A DNA stretch of 64,000 nt from G965222535 sp965222535 (GTDB taxonomy: Bacteria; Pseudomonadota; Gammaproteobacteria; HK1), in the NCBI GenBank assembly GCA_965222535.1, contig OZ244957.1, positions 1,922,001 through 1,986,000 on the forward strand, given 5' to 3'. The notes under the pieces were generated by a model. That model was not told where the DNA came from and searched no databases. It saw only the letters and a program-made list of their open reading frames with translations. Every line of letters starts with the position of its first letter. The stretch's first letter is position 1. Shown piece after piece: positions 25,854 to 34,824 of the stretch. A program made the translations under genes and the position numbers.

Positions 25854-27116
25854 TCAGTGACTAACGGTTCTCCGAGGACGCCTCAAACGGTGCGCTGGGT
25901 GGCCAAGAAAATAGATAAATGCCAGTAATTGCAGGGCGAAAAATATCCCCATCGCGACGCGGTAACCCAGCGCACTGGAGCCACCGTCGGCTACCGAGAA
26001 ATACTCAAGCACATTACCAAAGAGGCCCTGAATCACGGCGGCGCAGAGAAAAACCAATAGATTAATCGAAGTGTGGGCGCGGCTGGCTTGGTGCCTGCCA
26101 AAGTGCTGGGTTAATTTCGCATAACTTAGAATCGGTACATTTCCAGCCAAAGCAAATACGAACCAGAATACGCCCCCAACAGCATCGAACCAGCCAACGA
26201 TTAATCCCAGTTGCGCAACAAAATAAACCCCTAGCCCGGCCATCATGATCTGCATCAAATCGACGCCGCGTCGCCCCAGCCAATCCGCAATAGCACTCAT
26301 CGACAAGGCACCTATAAGGAATCCACAGCCCATCACGGTCAATCCAATATCGCTGTTGTATCCGCCAATGTTGCGAAACCACTCCCCCGCCCATAGGGTT
26401 TGGATCGCTATCTGAGTGCCGGAAGCCAGACCGACCAGCGGTGCCAGTCGCCAAAAATACCCATCAGCAACGATTCCGCCCAAGCCGCGCAACTGTGCCC
26501 TGAAGCCGCTCGCAGCCGGCGGCGGCAGCGGATGCGCGGGCACCACCAAGGCGATCAAGGCGGCTACCAGCAGAGTCACTACCGCACTCATGAGGAACAT
26601 CGTGCGCCAGCCATAGAGGTTCGTCACATATTCAGCCGGTACCGATGCGGTGAGTAACCCAAGGCCGCCGCATGCCACAATGCAACCGTTGATGAGCGCG
26701 TGACGTGCGGGCGGAAACCACAGCACAACCGCTTTGAAGCTGGCCATTAGCCCGCCAGCGAAACCGAGCCCGATCAGCAGGCGCGACACCATCAGGGTGA
26801 TCATTTGCTCCGCTAACGCAAACCCCACCGACCCAAGCGCGGCGATCGTCAATAGAAACACCTGTACCCAACGCGGGTTAATGCGATCGAGAATCATCCC
26901 CAGCGGCAACTGGAAAGCAGCAAAAGCGTATAGATAAGCGGCCGTTATCAGCCCCAATTCAGCTGTGTTGAGTCCCAGTTCCTGCGTCAGGTGTGGTGCT
27001 ACAACGGCATTGATCGCGCGATACAGATACGACAGGAAATAGCCGCAGGAAAACGGCAGGACGACAACTAAAGCCAGTCTCAGCGGCGAATGAGGCACTG
27101 GGTGTGGATTTGCCAT
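25854..27116 (-). CDS. Major facilitator superfamily transporter
   Basis: This 420-aa protein has about twelve hydrophobic segments, the N-terminal GYFLSYLYRAINAVVAPHL region, and the MFS loop 2-3 motif area GMILDRINPRWV. The family moves small solutes by uniport, symport or antiport. I cannot assign a substrate. I start at ATG 27116; a TTG one codon upstream is also open. The gene begins 25 bases after gshA on the same strand, so it is probably cotranscribed, but that does not by itself imply glutathione transport. Confidence 0.88.
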   Translation of the reverse strand: MANPHPVPHSPLRLALVVVLPFSCGYFLSYLYRAINAVVAPHLTQELGLNTAELGLITAAYLYAFAAFQLPLGMILDRINPRWVQVFLLTIAALGSVGFALAEQMITLMVSRLLIGLGFAGGLMASFKAVVLWFPPARHALINGCIVACGGLGLLTASVPAEYVTNLYGWRTMFLMSAVVTLLVAALIALVVPAHPLPPPAASGFRAQLRGLGGIVADGYFWRLAPLVGLASGTQIAIQTLWAGEWFRNIGGYNSDIGLTVMGCGFLIGALSMSAIADWLGRRGVDLMQIMMAGLGVYFVAQLGLIVGWFDAVGGVFWFVFALAGNVPILSYAKLTQHFGRHQASRAHTSINLLVFLCAAVIQGLFGNVLEYFSVADGGSSALGYRVAMGIFFALQLLAFIYFLGHPAHRLRRPRRTVSH

Positions 27117-27141
27117 CAATTACCACTGCTGGGTGCGCCGC

Positions 27142-28716
27142 CTAAGCAAGGCGCTGCGCTAGGTAGTTCGCAAGGTAGGTTTCAAAATCAACCGTATCGG
27201 TGCTTTCCATTGCTGCTTGGCGCGCCCGCGATGCGGTTGACTCAGCGGCTAACTTGGCGTGCTTTGAGGTGCTGAGCGCCTGTGCCAGAAAGTAATCCCG
27301 GTGTCGTTGTGATTGCTGCCGGGCAAAGGCATAAAACGAGTCGTCATGCGCTTGTGTATCGACGGCGACGCGATGCGATGGCAGCAATGACAGATCAGCA
27401 CTAACAGCACTCTGGCGAGCGAGCACGTCGCTATAGCGGGTGTCTGTATTTTCCTGATCTAAAACCCTAGCAATCGGTTCCAACTGATGCAGTATTGCCT
27501 CAAGCCAAGCGTGCAGCGATATGGAGTGCTCATGGCGTATTAACTTGAGCCTTGGCTTACGCCCTTGATTGGCTATCTGGAGCTGGTTATGGTCGATGAT
27601 GCGTTGCTCGTCGGGGCTAATCGGGGGGCTGTCATCAAGCGCGCAAGCGATCAGTAATGCCTCCATAAAATACAACGTGCCGGCGCTGATCCCGGTTGCG
27701 CCGTAAGGGTCCAGATCCAGCGCTCGCACCTCCACATAGCGCACCCCGCGCTGCTTCAGCGCATGGGTCGGCTTTTCGCCGGAACGGGTGATCTGCTTCG
27801 GACGCACTAAACTGTAGTATTCATTCTCGATCTGTAGTTGGTTGACGTTCAGTTGTTGGCGTGCGCCATTAGCGGAAAACTCACCTACTGCGGCAAATTG
27901 AGCAAACGGTTTCGAAGTCGCTGCTGATAGGGTTGTCACATAACCGCTGAGGGTGTTGTAGTCGATACATAAGTCACGCTGGGCATCGTTTTTATAGCCG
28001 ATATCGCCCATGCGCAGCGAGGTTGCGAATGGCTGCTGATAGGCAGATCCAGCATCAGCTGCAGTTGGCGCTATCCCGCGGGCCTGCAGAAACGATTCAC
28101 ACACAACGGGCGAGCTACCAAACAGATAAGGCACGATCCAACCACTGCGTTGAAAATTACGGATCAGGCGAAAATAACACTGGGAGCGAAATTCAAGCGC
28201 ATCGCTCGACGGCTGTTCTGTCTGTCGCAGCACGTGCCAAACGGATTCCGGCAACGAAAAGTTGAAATGGACGCCAGCAATGATCTGCATCGCCCGGCCG
28301 TAGCGATGACTGAGGCCGCGCCGGTAAACAGACTTCATCATGCCAACGTTCGATCGACCATAATCAGCAATGGGGATGCGATCCTCAGCGCGGATGCGGC
28401 ACGGCATGCTCGCTGCCCACAGCATCTCGTCATCGATAGTGGCATAGCAATAGCGATGCAAGTCAGTCAGGCATTGAATCACGCTGTCAACATCGTTTGC
28501 CGGCGGCGTTACGAATTCCAGCAGTGCTTCGGAAAAATCGGTGGTGATGCAGCAATGGGTTAGCGCCGATCCGAGTGCTTTGGGGTGCGGCGTCTTTGCA
28601 ATATAGCCGTCGTTGTCAATGCGCAGGCTTTCCTTTTCTACCCCAATCAAGCGACCACGAAAAGGTGCGCCGAGTGCATCTGTCAATAAGCGCAGGCGTT
28701 CTTGGATCTTCGTCAT
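27142..28716 (-). CDS. gshA: Glutamate-cysteine ligase
   Basis: GshA joins glutamate and cysteine in the first, rate-limiting step of glutathione synthesis. The 524-aa length matches the gammaproteobacterial class I enzyme (E. coli 518 aa). Features seen include RGRLIGVEKESLRI near residues 20-33, the ITTDFSEALLEFVTPP block, a YVEVRALDLDPYGATGI segment and SGEKPTHALKQRGVRY. A glutathione reductase gene lies further right in the window, so the pathway is at least partly represented. gshB is not in the window. Confidence 0.96.
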   Translation of the reverse strand: MTKIQERLRLLTDALGAPFRGRLIGVEKESLRIDNDGYIAKTPHPKALGSALTHCCITTDFSEALLEFVTPPANDVDSVIQCLTDLHRYCYATIDDEMLWAASMPCRIRAEDRIPIADYGRSNVGMMKSVYRRGLSHRYGRAMQIIAGVHFNFSLPESVWHVLRQTEQPSSDALEFRSQCYFRLIRNFQRSGWIVPYLFGSSPVVCESFLQARGIAPTAADAGSAYQQPFATSLRMGDIGYKNDAQRDLCIDYNTLSGYVTTLSAATSKPFAQFAAVGEFSANGARQQLNVNQLQIENEYYSLVRPKQITRSGEKPTHALKQRGVRYVEVRALDLDPYGATGISAGTLYFMEALLIACALDDSPPISPDEQRIIDHNQLQIANQGRKPRLKLIRHEHSISLHAWLEAILHQLEPIARVLDQENTDTRYSDVLARQSAVSADLSLLPSHRVAVDTQAHDDSFYAFARQQSQRHRDYFLAQALSTSKHAKLAAESTASRARQAAMESTDTVDFETYLANYLAQRLA

Positions 28717-28740
28717 ATAGAGAGCTTTGAATCAGAAAAT

Positions 28741-28904
28741 GGCGCCTCGAAAAACCAGCTTCGCCAGCTTTTCTAGGTGCCAAATTAAGGTGTTATATTA
28801 GGGGAAGGGTATATCAATCCATAACTGATGGAGGGCTTACGAAATTGGGCATAGCAGCCCTATCCCAAACCCCTATCTCAATTTCAGGGATTTTCGAGGT
28901 TCCC
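28741..28904. repeat. Family 2 palindromic element upstream of gshA
   Basis: The element starts with the palindrome GGCGCCTCGAAAAACCAGCT...AGCTTTTCTAGGTGCC (28741-28781) and ends GATTTTCGAGGTTCCC. Between them are TATTAGGGGAAGGGTATAT and CTGATGGAGGGCTTACGAAA. The same parts, inverted, occur at 32087-32213, and in pieces at 39477-39821. It lies within 25 bases of the gshA start, so it is in the promoter or leader region. Confidence 0.7.
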
Positions 28905-29010
28905 AAAAGTGTTTTGTATCTGCAAGAGTATCAATGGAGCGCCGTGATGCAGGCACTAGGTGGCGAAGAGAGGCAAGCGTGCGCCGCCAGAACACAGCTA
29001 GGGCGGGGCT

Positions 29011-30222
29011 TCAAAGCGGTAAATTTCCGATCAGATCATAGATGGGGCCGATAACCGACACAATCACCCATATCAGTACGCCCCCCAGCAATAGCGTCAT
29101 CAAAGGCCCGAGCAGGGATTGCAATCGCTGCGTTGACTCTTTGACATCGCGGGCGTAGAAGTCGCTGACATTTTGTAAAGCCTGATCGAGTGCGCCGCTG
29201 CCTTCACCAACCCGCAGCATCCGCAGCACCAGCGGCGGAAACAAGCCGGTGGCGGCAAAACCCGTGCTGATACTGTCACCTTCGGCGATACGGTCACCCG
29301 CACGGCGAGTTGCTGCGGCAATCACGCGATTGCCAGCGACGCCTTCGCACACGCGGATACACTCCAACACGGTAATCCCCGATGCATAGAGCAGCGCAAA
29401 ACAGCGGGTCAAGCGCGCTAGGATCGCTTTGCGCAGGATAGGCCCGACGAGGAACAACCGCAGTTGCAAGCCATCGAACATAAAACGAAACCGCGCGCTG
29501 GCGCGTAACAGAATCGGTGCTGTTAGCAATAATGCAGCCAGCGCCAGCAGCAAGAACAACCCATATTCAGTAAGTATTGCCGATAGCCCAATTAACAACC
29601 GCGTATGCAGCGGCAATGTGCCGCCAACGGTTTGGATAAACGCGGTCAGCTGGGGCACCAAGTAGGCCATTAGGAACACCAGCGTCAACAATACCACGAT
29701 GCCAACGATCAGCGGGTACATCAGCAATTGCCTGAGCAGTACCATCTGTTCATCACGCCAACTGAGGTCATTCCTGATGTCGTCAAGCACCCTGCCGAGT
29801 TGACCGCTGTACTCTCCAGAACGCACCAGATGAACGAACACGTTGTCAAACACCTGTGGATAAAGCTCAAGGGCGCTCGATAACGATTTACCACCACTGA
29901 TCGCTTCGATTAATCCAGCAATGATGCTGCGCAGCTTAGAATGATTGAGCGAATTGCGCAGATCAATAAGGCTATCCAGCAAAGGTACGCCAGCACTCAC
30001 CAATTGCTGCAAGTGGAAGCATAAATTGATCAGTTCACGACGTTGTATTGATCCCGACAGCGACCACAACCGGGGTAATTGATGGTGTGCCACGCGACTC
30101 TGGATAAGCTCAAGTTCCATATGCAGCAAGCGTGCCTCAAGCTCGCTGGTGTCGCCGGCTTCAAGTTGCCCGCTGATCCGGCGACCGCCCGCATCAACAG
30201 CTTTGTAACGGAACAATGGCAT
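29011..30222 (-). CDS. Type II secretion / type IV pilus inner-membrane protein (GspF/PilC family)
   Basis: This 403-aa polytopic platform protein works with the GspE/PilB ATPase in type II secretion or pilus assembly. It starts MPLFRYKAVDAGGRRISGQL, typical of the family, and has two T2SF domains (about residues 68-190 and 270-395) with membrane segments near residues 168-190, 215-240 and 375-395. The repeated pattern GxxLxxAL is visible (SGGKSLSSALELYPQVF). No pseudopilin or secretin gene lies nearby, so secretion and pilus roles cannot be separated. It follows the ATPase gene after 107 bases. Confidence 0.92.
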   Translation of the reverse strand: MPLFRYKAVDAGGRRISGQLEAGDTSELEARLLHMELELIQSRVAHHQLPRLWSLSGSIQRRELINLCFHLQQLVSAGVPLLDSLIDLRNSLNHSKLRSIIAGLIEAISGGKSLSSALELYPQVFDNVFVHLVRSGEYSGQLGRVLDDIRNDLSWRDEQMVLLRQLLMYPLIVGIVVLLTLVFLMAYLVPQLTAFIQTVGGTLPLHTRLLIGLSAILTEYGLFLLLALAALLLTAPILLRASARFRFMFDGLQLRLFLVGPILRKAILARLTRCFALLYASGITVLECIRVCEGVAGNRVIAAATRRAGDRIAEGDSISTGFAATGLFPPLVLRMLRVGEGSGALDQALQNVSDFYARDVKESTQRLQSLLGPLMTLLLGGVLIWVIVSVIGPIYDLIGNLPL

Positions 30223-30329
30223 CAGTAAAATTCAGCAAAAGGCGTCAGCACAAACATGGCAGACGGGTACGAGTGGATAATGGACAAAGCGAACAGGAAG
30301 GCTGCCCGCAGCGATGCAGCGCGTTGCAC

Positions 30330-32072
30330 TTAGCTGCGCAAGTCAACTACCCGCGATACTTCGTTGAAGCTGGTGCTGCCATCCAGTACACAACGCAGCC
30401 CCTCCTTGGCCAACGGTCTGAAACCTTTCGCCAGTGCAGTTGCGTATAGCTCATGGCGGGTTGCCTTATGAGCTATCAGATCGTCCAGTTCAGCATCGAA
30501 CATCAGCAATTCGACCAGCGCCATGCGGCCTTTATACCCCCGATAATCGCAATCTGAGCAACCACCGCTGGAACGGTACACAGTAACTGGCGCGGTGCCA
30601 TCTTCATCGATCTCCAACAGTTTGCGGAGATCGTCATCAGGAGTATGGGCCTGCTTGCAGCGAGGGCATAAGCGCCGCACCAGACGTTGACCGATGACGC
30701 CAATGATATTCCCGGCCATGATATCGGCTAGAACCCCAAGCTCACGTAACCTCGGGATGCTGCCAAGCGCAGACTGGGTATGCACCGTAGAAAACACTAG
30801 GTGGCCTGTCATCGCCGCTTGGAAAGTCATTTCCGCGGTTTGCGCATCACGAATTTCGCCGATCAAGATGATATCCGGATCTTGCCTCAGCAGGCTGCGC
30901 ACGCCGTTAGCAAAGGTGAGTTTCACGCTCTCGCTGATCGACGTCTGCCTTATCATGTCCAGTGGGTACTCGACCGGGTCCTCTAGGGTCATGATATTCA
31001 CCTGTTCCGAGTTCATATGGTTAAGCATCGAATACAGGGTGGTGGTTTTACCGCTACCGGTAGGGCCAGTGACCAAGATGAGGCCGTAGGGGCGCACGAT
31101 CATTTGCCGCAGATTGTGCAGCGCGGCTGATGGAAATCCTAAACGCTCCAGCGGAACGATGCCTTTTTCGCGATCAAGCACACGCAAGACGATATTTTCG
31201 CCGTGTGCCGTCGGCAAGCAAGAAACGCGAAAATCGATCGCTTTGCCAAATACCGTCAATGCGAAATGTCCATCCTGTGGTGCGCGCGTCTCAGCGATGT
31301 TCATGTTGGCTATCACCTTCAGGCGCACCACGATGGCGCTCGCATAATTGCGGTGCAGACAACTGACCAGCTGCAACACCCCGTCAATACGGTAGCGAAT
31401 GCGTAAAAAGCCCTGCTCCGGCTCAAAATGAATATCCGAGGCACTGCGCTTGACGGCCTGAATCAGCAGCGCATCCACCAAGCGGACAATCGGTTGCGCG
31501 TACTCGTCATCGCGCCCTTTGCCAGCACCGTATTGCGCCTCGCCGCTTTCAATCTCGCGTAAAATCCCGCTGATCGATAGATCGTAGCCATAAAAGCGCT
31601 CTATCGCTTGGTCAATTTCCATTTCGCCGGCGACCAACAGGCGGATGTTGGTGTGCTGCGGCAATAACGCACGCGCCTGATCGAGCGCCAGCACATTCAG
31701 CGGATCAGCGATTGCCAAGGTCAATGTTGCCGTGGCTGGATAGGTATCTGAAGTTTCGCAGGTCAGGGCGATCAGGTGGAACCGCCGTGCGATATCGCGC
31801 GGGATTAAAGCGACCACCTCGCTATCGATCAGCGCCCGCTCCAAATCAACGCTCTCGTGCCCCAAGGCACCGCTTACCACATCGCGTACGACAGCCTCGG
31901 CGGCAAATCCCAAACGCACCAGAATGCGCTCCAGGGGCTCATCATTTTGCTGCTGCTCAAGCAACGCGATGCGCAGCTGATCCTCGCTCACCACGCCCTT
32001 GCCAACCAACAACTGGGCGATCCGTTGCGGCCCCGGCAATTCCAAAGGGAGTGTGGTTAGCGTCTCTGACAC
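30330..32072 (-). CDS. Type II secretion / pilus assembly ATPase (GspE/PilB family)
   Basis: This 580-aa secretion ATPase has an N-terminal MshEN-type domain (about residues 10-160), Walker A VTGPTGSGKTTTLYSML, the Asp box LRQDPDIILIGEIRDAQTAE, a His-box TGHLVFSTVHTQSA, and the tetracysteine zinc site CPRC...CSDC. The start codon is GTG at 32072. It energises pseudopilus or pilus assembly with the GspF-like protein encoded next. A family 2 repeat lies 14 bases upstream of the start codon, in the leader or promoter. MshE, PilB and GspE are all possible. Confidence 0.93.
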   Translation of the reverse strand: MSETLTTLPLELPGPQRIAQLLVGKGVVSEDQLRIALLEQQQNDEPLERILVRLGFAAEAVVRDVVSGALGHESVDLERALIDSEVVALIPRDIARRFHLIALTCETSDTYPATATLTLAIADPLNVLALDQARALLPQHTNIRLLVAGEMEIDQAIERFYGYDLSISGILREIESGEAQYGAGKGRDDEYAQPIVRLVDALLIQAVKRSASDIHFEPEQGFLRIRYRIDGVLQLVSCLHRNYASAIVVRLKVIANMNIAETRAPQDGHFALTVFGKAIDFRVSCLPTAHGENIVLRVLDREKGIVPLERLGFPSAALHNLRQMIVRPYGLILVTGPTGSGKTTTLYSMLNHMNSEQVNIMTLEDPVEYPLDMIRQTSISESVKLTFANGVRSLLRQDPDIILIGEIRDAQTAEMTFQAAMTGHLVFSTVHTQSALGSIPRLRELGVLADIMAGNIIGVIGQRLVRRLCPRCKQAHTPDDDLRKLLEIDEDGTAPVTVYRSSGGCSDCDYRGYKGRMALVELLMFDAELDDLIAHKATRHELYATALAKGFRPLAKEGLRCVLDGSTSFNEVSRVVDLRS

Positions 32073-32086
32073 AGGTGATACCTCTT

Positions 32087-32213
32087 GGGAACTTCGAGAA
32101 ACCCTAGAAATGGGATGGGGGTTTGGGGAAAGGGTTGCTAGGAGCCATTTCGTAAGCCCCCATCAGCTATCGAATAATATACCCTTTCCCCAATATAACA
32201 CCATGAGGGCACC
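32087..32213. repeat. Family 2 palindromic element immediately upstream of gspE-like gene
   Basis: Reading on the plus strand: GGGAACTTCGAGAAACCCT, the G-rich GGGATGGGGGTTTGGGGAAA, CGTAAGCCCCCATCAGCTAT, then ATACCCTTTCCCCAATATAA and GAGGGCACC. It is an inverted, shorter relative of the 28741-28904 copy. Between it and the fucosyltransferase gene (32214-32378) is sequence homologous to the 3' tail of the second fucosyltransferase copy (from 32281). Confidence 0.7.
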
Positions 32214-32378
32214 GATTCTCAGTGCTGTCTGGTTGCAGATGCTGCGTTGTGGGTGATGGAGGTGTTTCGCGGCTTGGCTGTCATCCTCGTAATAGTCGAT
32301 TAATACTGACCCATGCACGCTTCAGCAGCGGGATCCGGCGCAACCCGTCGCGCAATCGGAAGAGCAAACGCGCACGTT

Positions 32379-33299
32379 TTAGCCGTTTTCGTCCACTTGC
32401 GGTGCGGGAAAACGGTGCGGGCTGCCGCATTTTATGCGCGCTGCAATGGGTTCGATAAAATCCAGAATGTTATCAGGCGTCATGGCATACAACATCGAAT
32501 CGGGCAGCACCGCCGGTGGCTCAGTGTATTGGCGATAGAGCGCAGGATCATGCTCGATTTCAAGCACGCGTTCAATCACTGCATCAAAACTGTCGTAGTC
32601 GTGGCAGTTAATGAACCGCGCCGGGTTGAAATATTCCCCTGCCAGAGGGCACCCCCAGTAAATCGGGATGCTGCCAACCATCAGTGCGTTGGGCAACTTC
32701 TCCGTCATATAACGAGGGTGAGATCGGTTTTCAAAACAAATAGTGAAACGGTAGGATTTTAAAAACCGCATTTTGTTCATGTAGCGTGTCAAATTCACAT
32801 CTTCAGTAAATGGCGGCATGTTGCTAAGTACCGCACCCGGGCAATCAACCACTTTGTGTGCCATCAGTTGCTGGCAAAACTGTTGGCGCTCTTTAGGCTC
32901 GCTATTGCTGTAGATAAAAGCACAAAATCGTGTTTTTGGGTGCGCCGTTAAAGCTTGTAAGGTGTCTGATTTCCCTTGTAGCCAAGCTTGGAAGCCATCG
33001 TAAATTGAAAATGCTAAAAAATGGAAATTGCGACCGCCGGTTGGCAACGTAGTGAGGGAATAGTCACACAGATCATGAGAAGAACGGGGGTGCTCTTCGT
33101 TGATCAAACATTTCATGCAGTCATACCGCAGGTGTTCCGCAGCGGAGGTAAATACCGAGCACAATAACAAATCAGGGTTATCGCTGATGGTTACGTCATA
33201 ACGCTGGCGCAATAGATTGAGGAACTGATACCCCTGCTCAATGCCTGGTCGAGGCTCACAGGAATCAGCGAAGGCAACTTTCAGTTGGAGCCTGGACAT
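32379..33299 (-). CDS. GT10 alpha-1,3-fucosyltransferase-like protein, copy 1 (shortened C-terminus)
   Basis: This glycosyltransferase family 10 protein is expected to transfer fucose from GDP-fucose to surface glycans such as O-antigen. The GT10 signature is clear: YRFTICFENRSHPRYMTEKL and PNALMVGSIPIYWGCP. The start ATG 33299 (306 aa) corresponds exactly to the start of the neighbouring copy. Compared with copy 2, one base is missing near 32415-32425, which shifts the frame so the protein ends after QVDENG instead of continuing into a basic tail. The DNA for that lost tail is still present downstream to about 32281. The catalytic part looks intact. Confidence 0.88.
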   Translation of the reverse strand: MSRLQLKVAFADSCEPRPGIEQGYQFLNLLRQRYDVTISDNPDLLLCSVFTSAAEHLRYDCMKCLINEEHPRSSHDLCDYSLTTLPTGGRNFHFLAFSIYDGFQAWLQGKSDTLQALTAHPKTRFCAFIYSNSEPKERQQFCQQLMAHKVVDCPGAVLSNMPPFTEDVNLTRYMNKMRFLKSYRFTICFENRSHPRYMTEKLPNALMVGSIPIYWGCPLAGEYFNPARFINCHDYDSFDAVIERVLEIEHDPALYRQYTEPPAVLPDSMLYAMTPDNILDFIEPIAARIKCGSPHRFPAPQVDENG

Positions 33300-33306
33300 G
33301 GCACTG

Positions 33307-34326
33307 TCATCCTCGTAATAGTCGATTAATACTGACCCATGCACGCTTCAGCAGCGGGATCCGGCGCAACCCGTCGCGCAATCGGAAGAGCAAACGCGCA
33401 CGTCTTAGCCGTTTTCGTCCACTTGCGGTACGGGAAAACGGTGGCGGGCTGCCGCATTTTATGCGCGCTGCAATGGGTTCGATAAAATCCAGAATCTTAT
33501 CGGCCGTCATGGCATACAACATCGAATCGGGCAGCACCGCCGGTGGCTCAGTGTATTGGCGATAGAGCGCAGGATCATGCTCGATTTCAAGCACGCGTTC
33601 AATCACTGCATCAAAACTGTCGTAGTCGTGGCAGTTAATGAACCGCGCCGGGTTGAAATATTCCCCTGCCCGGAGGCATCCCCAGTAAATCGGGATGCTG
33701 CCAGCCATCAGTGCGTTGGGCAACTTCTCCGTCATATAATGAGGGTGAGATCGGTTTTCAAAACAAATAGTGAAACGGTAGGATTTCAAAAACCGCATTT
33801 TGTTCATGAAGCGTGTCAAATTCACATCTTCAGTAAATGGCGGCATGTTGCTAAGTACCGCACCCGGACAATCAACCGCTTTGTGCGCCATCAGTTGCTG
33901 GCAAAACTGTTGGCGCTCTTTAGGCTCGCTATTGCTGTAGATAAAAGTACAAAATCGTGTTTTTGGGTGCGCCGTTAAAGCTTGTAAGGTGTCTGATTTC
34001 CCTTGTAGCCAATCTTGGAAGCCATCACAAATCACAAACACTAAAAAATGGAAATTGTGATTATTAGTAGGTAGCACGGTGAGGGAATAATCGCACAGGT
34101 CATGAGAATAACGGGGGTGCTCTACGCTGATCAAACATTTCATGCAGTCATACCGCGGGTGTTCCGCAGCGGAGGTAAATACTGAGCACAGCAGTAAGTC
34201 AGGGTTATCGCTGATGGTTACGTCATAACGCTGGCGCAATAAATTGAGGAACTGATACCCCTGTTCTACGCCTGCGGGATACTTCCAGAAATCAGCGAAG
34301 GCAATTTTCAGTTGGGGCTTGGACAT
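33307..34326 (-). CDS. GT10 alpha-1,3-fucosyltransferase-like protein, copy 2
   Basis: This 339-aa GT10 fucosyltransferase is nearly identical to copy 1 over about 300 residues, which implies recent tandem duplication with a unit of roughly 1026 bases. The signature YRFTICFENRSHPHYMTEKL and PNALMAGSIPIYWGCL are present. It ends in an Arg/Leu-rich tail (RKRLRRARLLFRLRDGLRRI) like the membrane-associating tails of bacterial GT10 enzymes. Its stop is 7 bases before the copy 1 start. The acceptor cannot be told. GT10 enzymes in pathogens and symbionts make Lewis-type antigens. Confidence 0.9.
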   Translation of the reverse strand: MSKPQLKIAFADFWKYPAGVEQGYQFLNLLRQRYDVTISDNPDLLLCSVFTSAAEHPRYDCMKCLISVEHPRYSHDLCDYSLTVLPTNNHNFHFLVFVICDGFQDWLQGKSDTLQALTAHPKTRFCTFIYSNSEPKERQQFCQQLMAHKAVDCPGAVLSNMPPFTEDVNLTRFMNKMRFLKSYRFTICFENRSHPHYMTEKLPNALMAGSIPIYWGCLRAGEYFNPARFINCHDYDSFDAVIERVLEIEHDPALYRQYTEPPAVLPDSMLYAMTADKILDFIEPIAARIKCGSPPPFSRTASGRKRLRRARLLFRLRDGLRRIPLLKRAWVSINRLLRG

Positions 34327-34330
34327 GGCA

Positions 34331-34680
34331 CTGTCAACCTCTGTAATAGTCGATTAATACTGCCCCATGCACGCATTCAGCAGCGGGATCCGGCGCAACC
34401 CGTCGCGCAATCGGAAGAGTAAACGCGCACGTCTTAGCCGTTTTCGTCCACTTGCGGTACGGGAAACGGTGGCGGGTTGCCGCATTTTATGCGCGCTGCA
34501 ATGGGTTCGATAAAATCCAGAATCTTATCGGGCGTCATGGCATACAGCATCGAATCGGTTTATGTGCTACCAGTTGCTGCGCACAGCACTCACGCCTTGG
34601 CTTATCGCACTGGACAAAATTACCTGAATTCAAAGCATCAGTGCGCCAAGTGGCTTGATACTCGAAAATACCTGATACGG
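34331..34680 (-). pseudogene. Remnant of a third GT10 fucosyltransferase gene
   Basis: Bases 34340-34557 are nearly identical to the 3' end of copies 1 and 2 (the segment encoding SMLYAM...ILDFIEPIAARIKCG and the basic tail). The sequence then jumps, at about 34557, to a stretch encoding RRECCAQQLVAHK, which resembles the QQFCQQLMAHK segment of the intact copies. The whole middle, including the GDP-fucose signature, is deleted. A run of three As instead of four in the tail also breaks the frame relative to copy 2. It is a decayed, internally deleted copy upstream of the array. Confidence 0.75.
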
Positions 34681-34824
34681 GGTCTTCGGAGCGGGGTACT
34701 TTCGCGCCCGTTGCCATTTCTACCCCTGCGCTAGGCGCACAGAAGCGGGAAGCAGCACTTCCTCCAACTCGCGTCTCCGCCACTTCCCGCGGGGAAGTGA
34801 CCATATCCCGCGGTGGGAGCCGCG

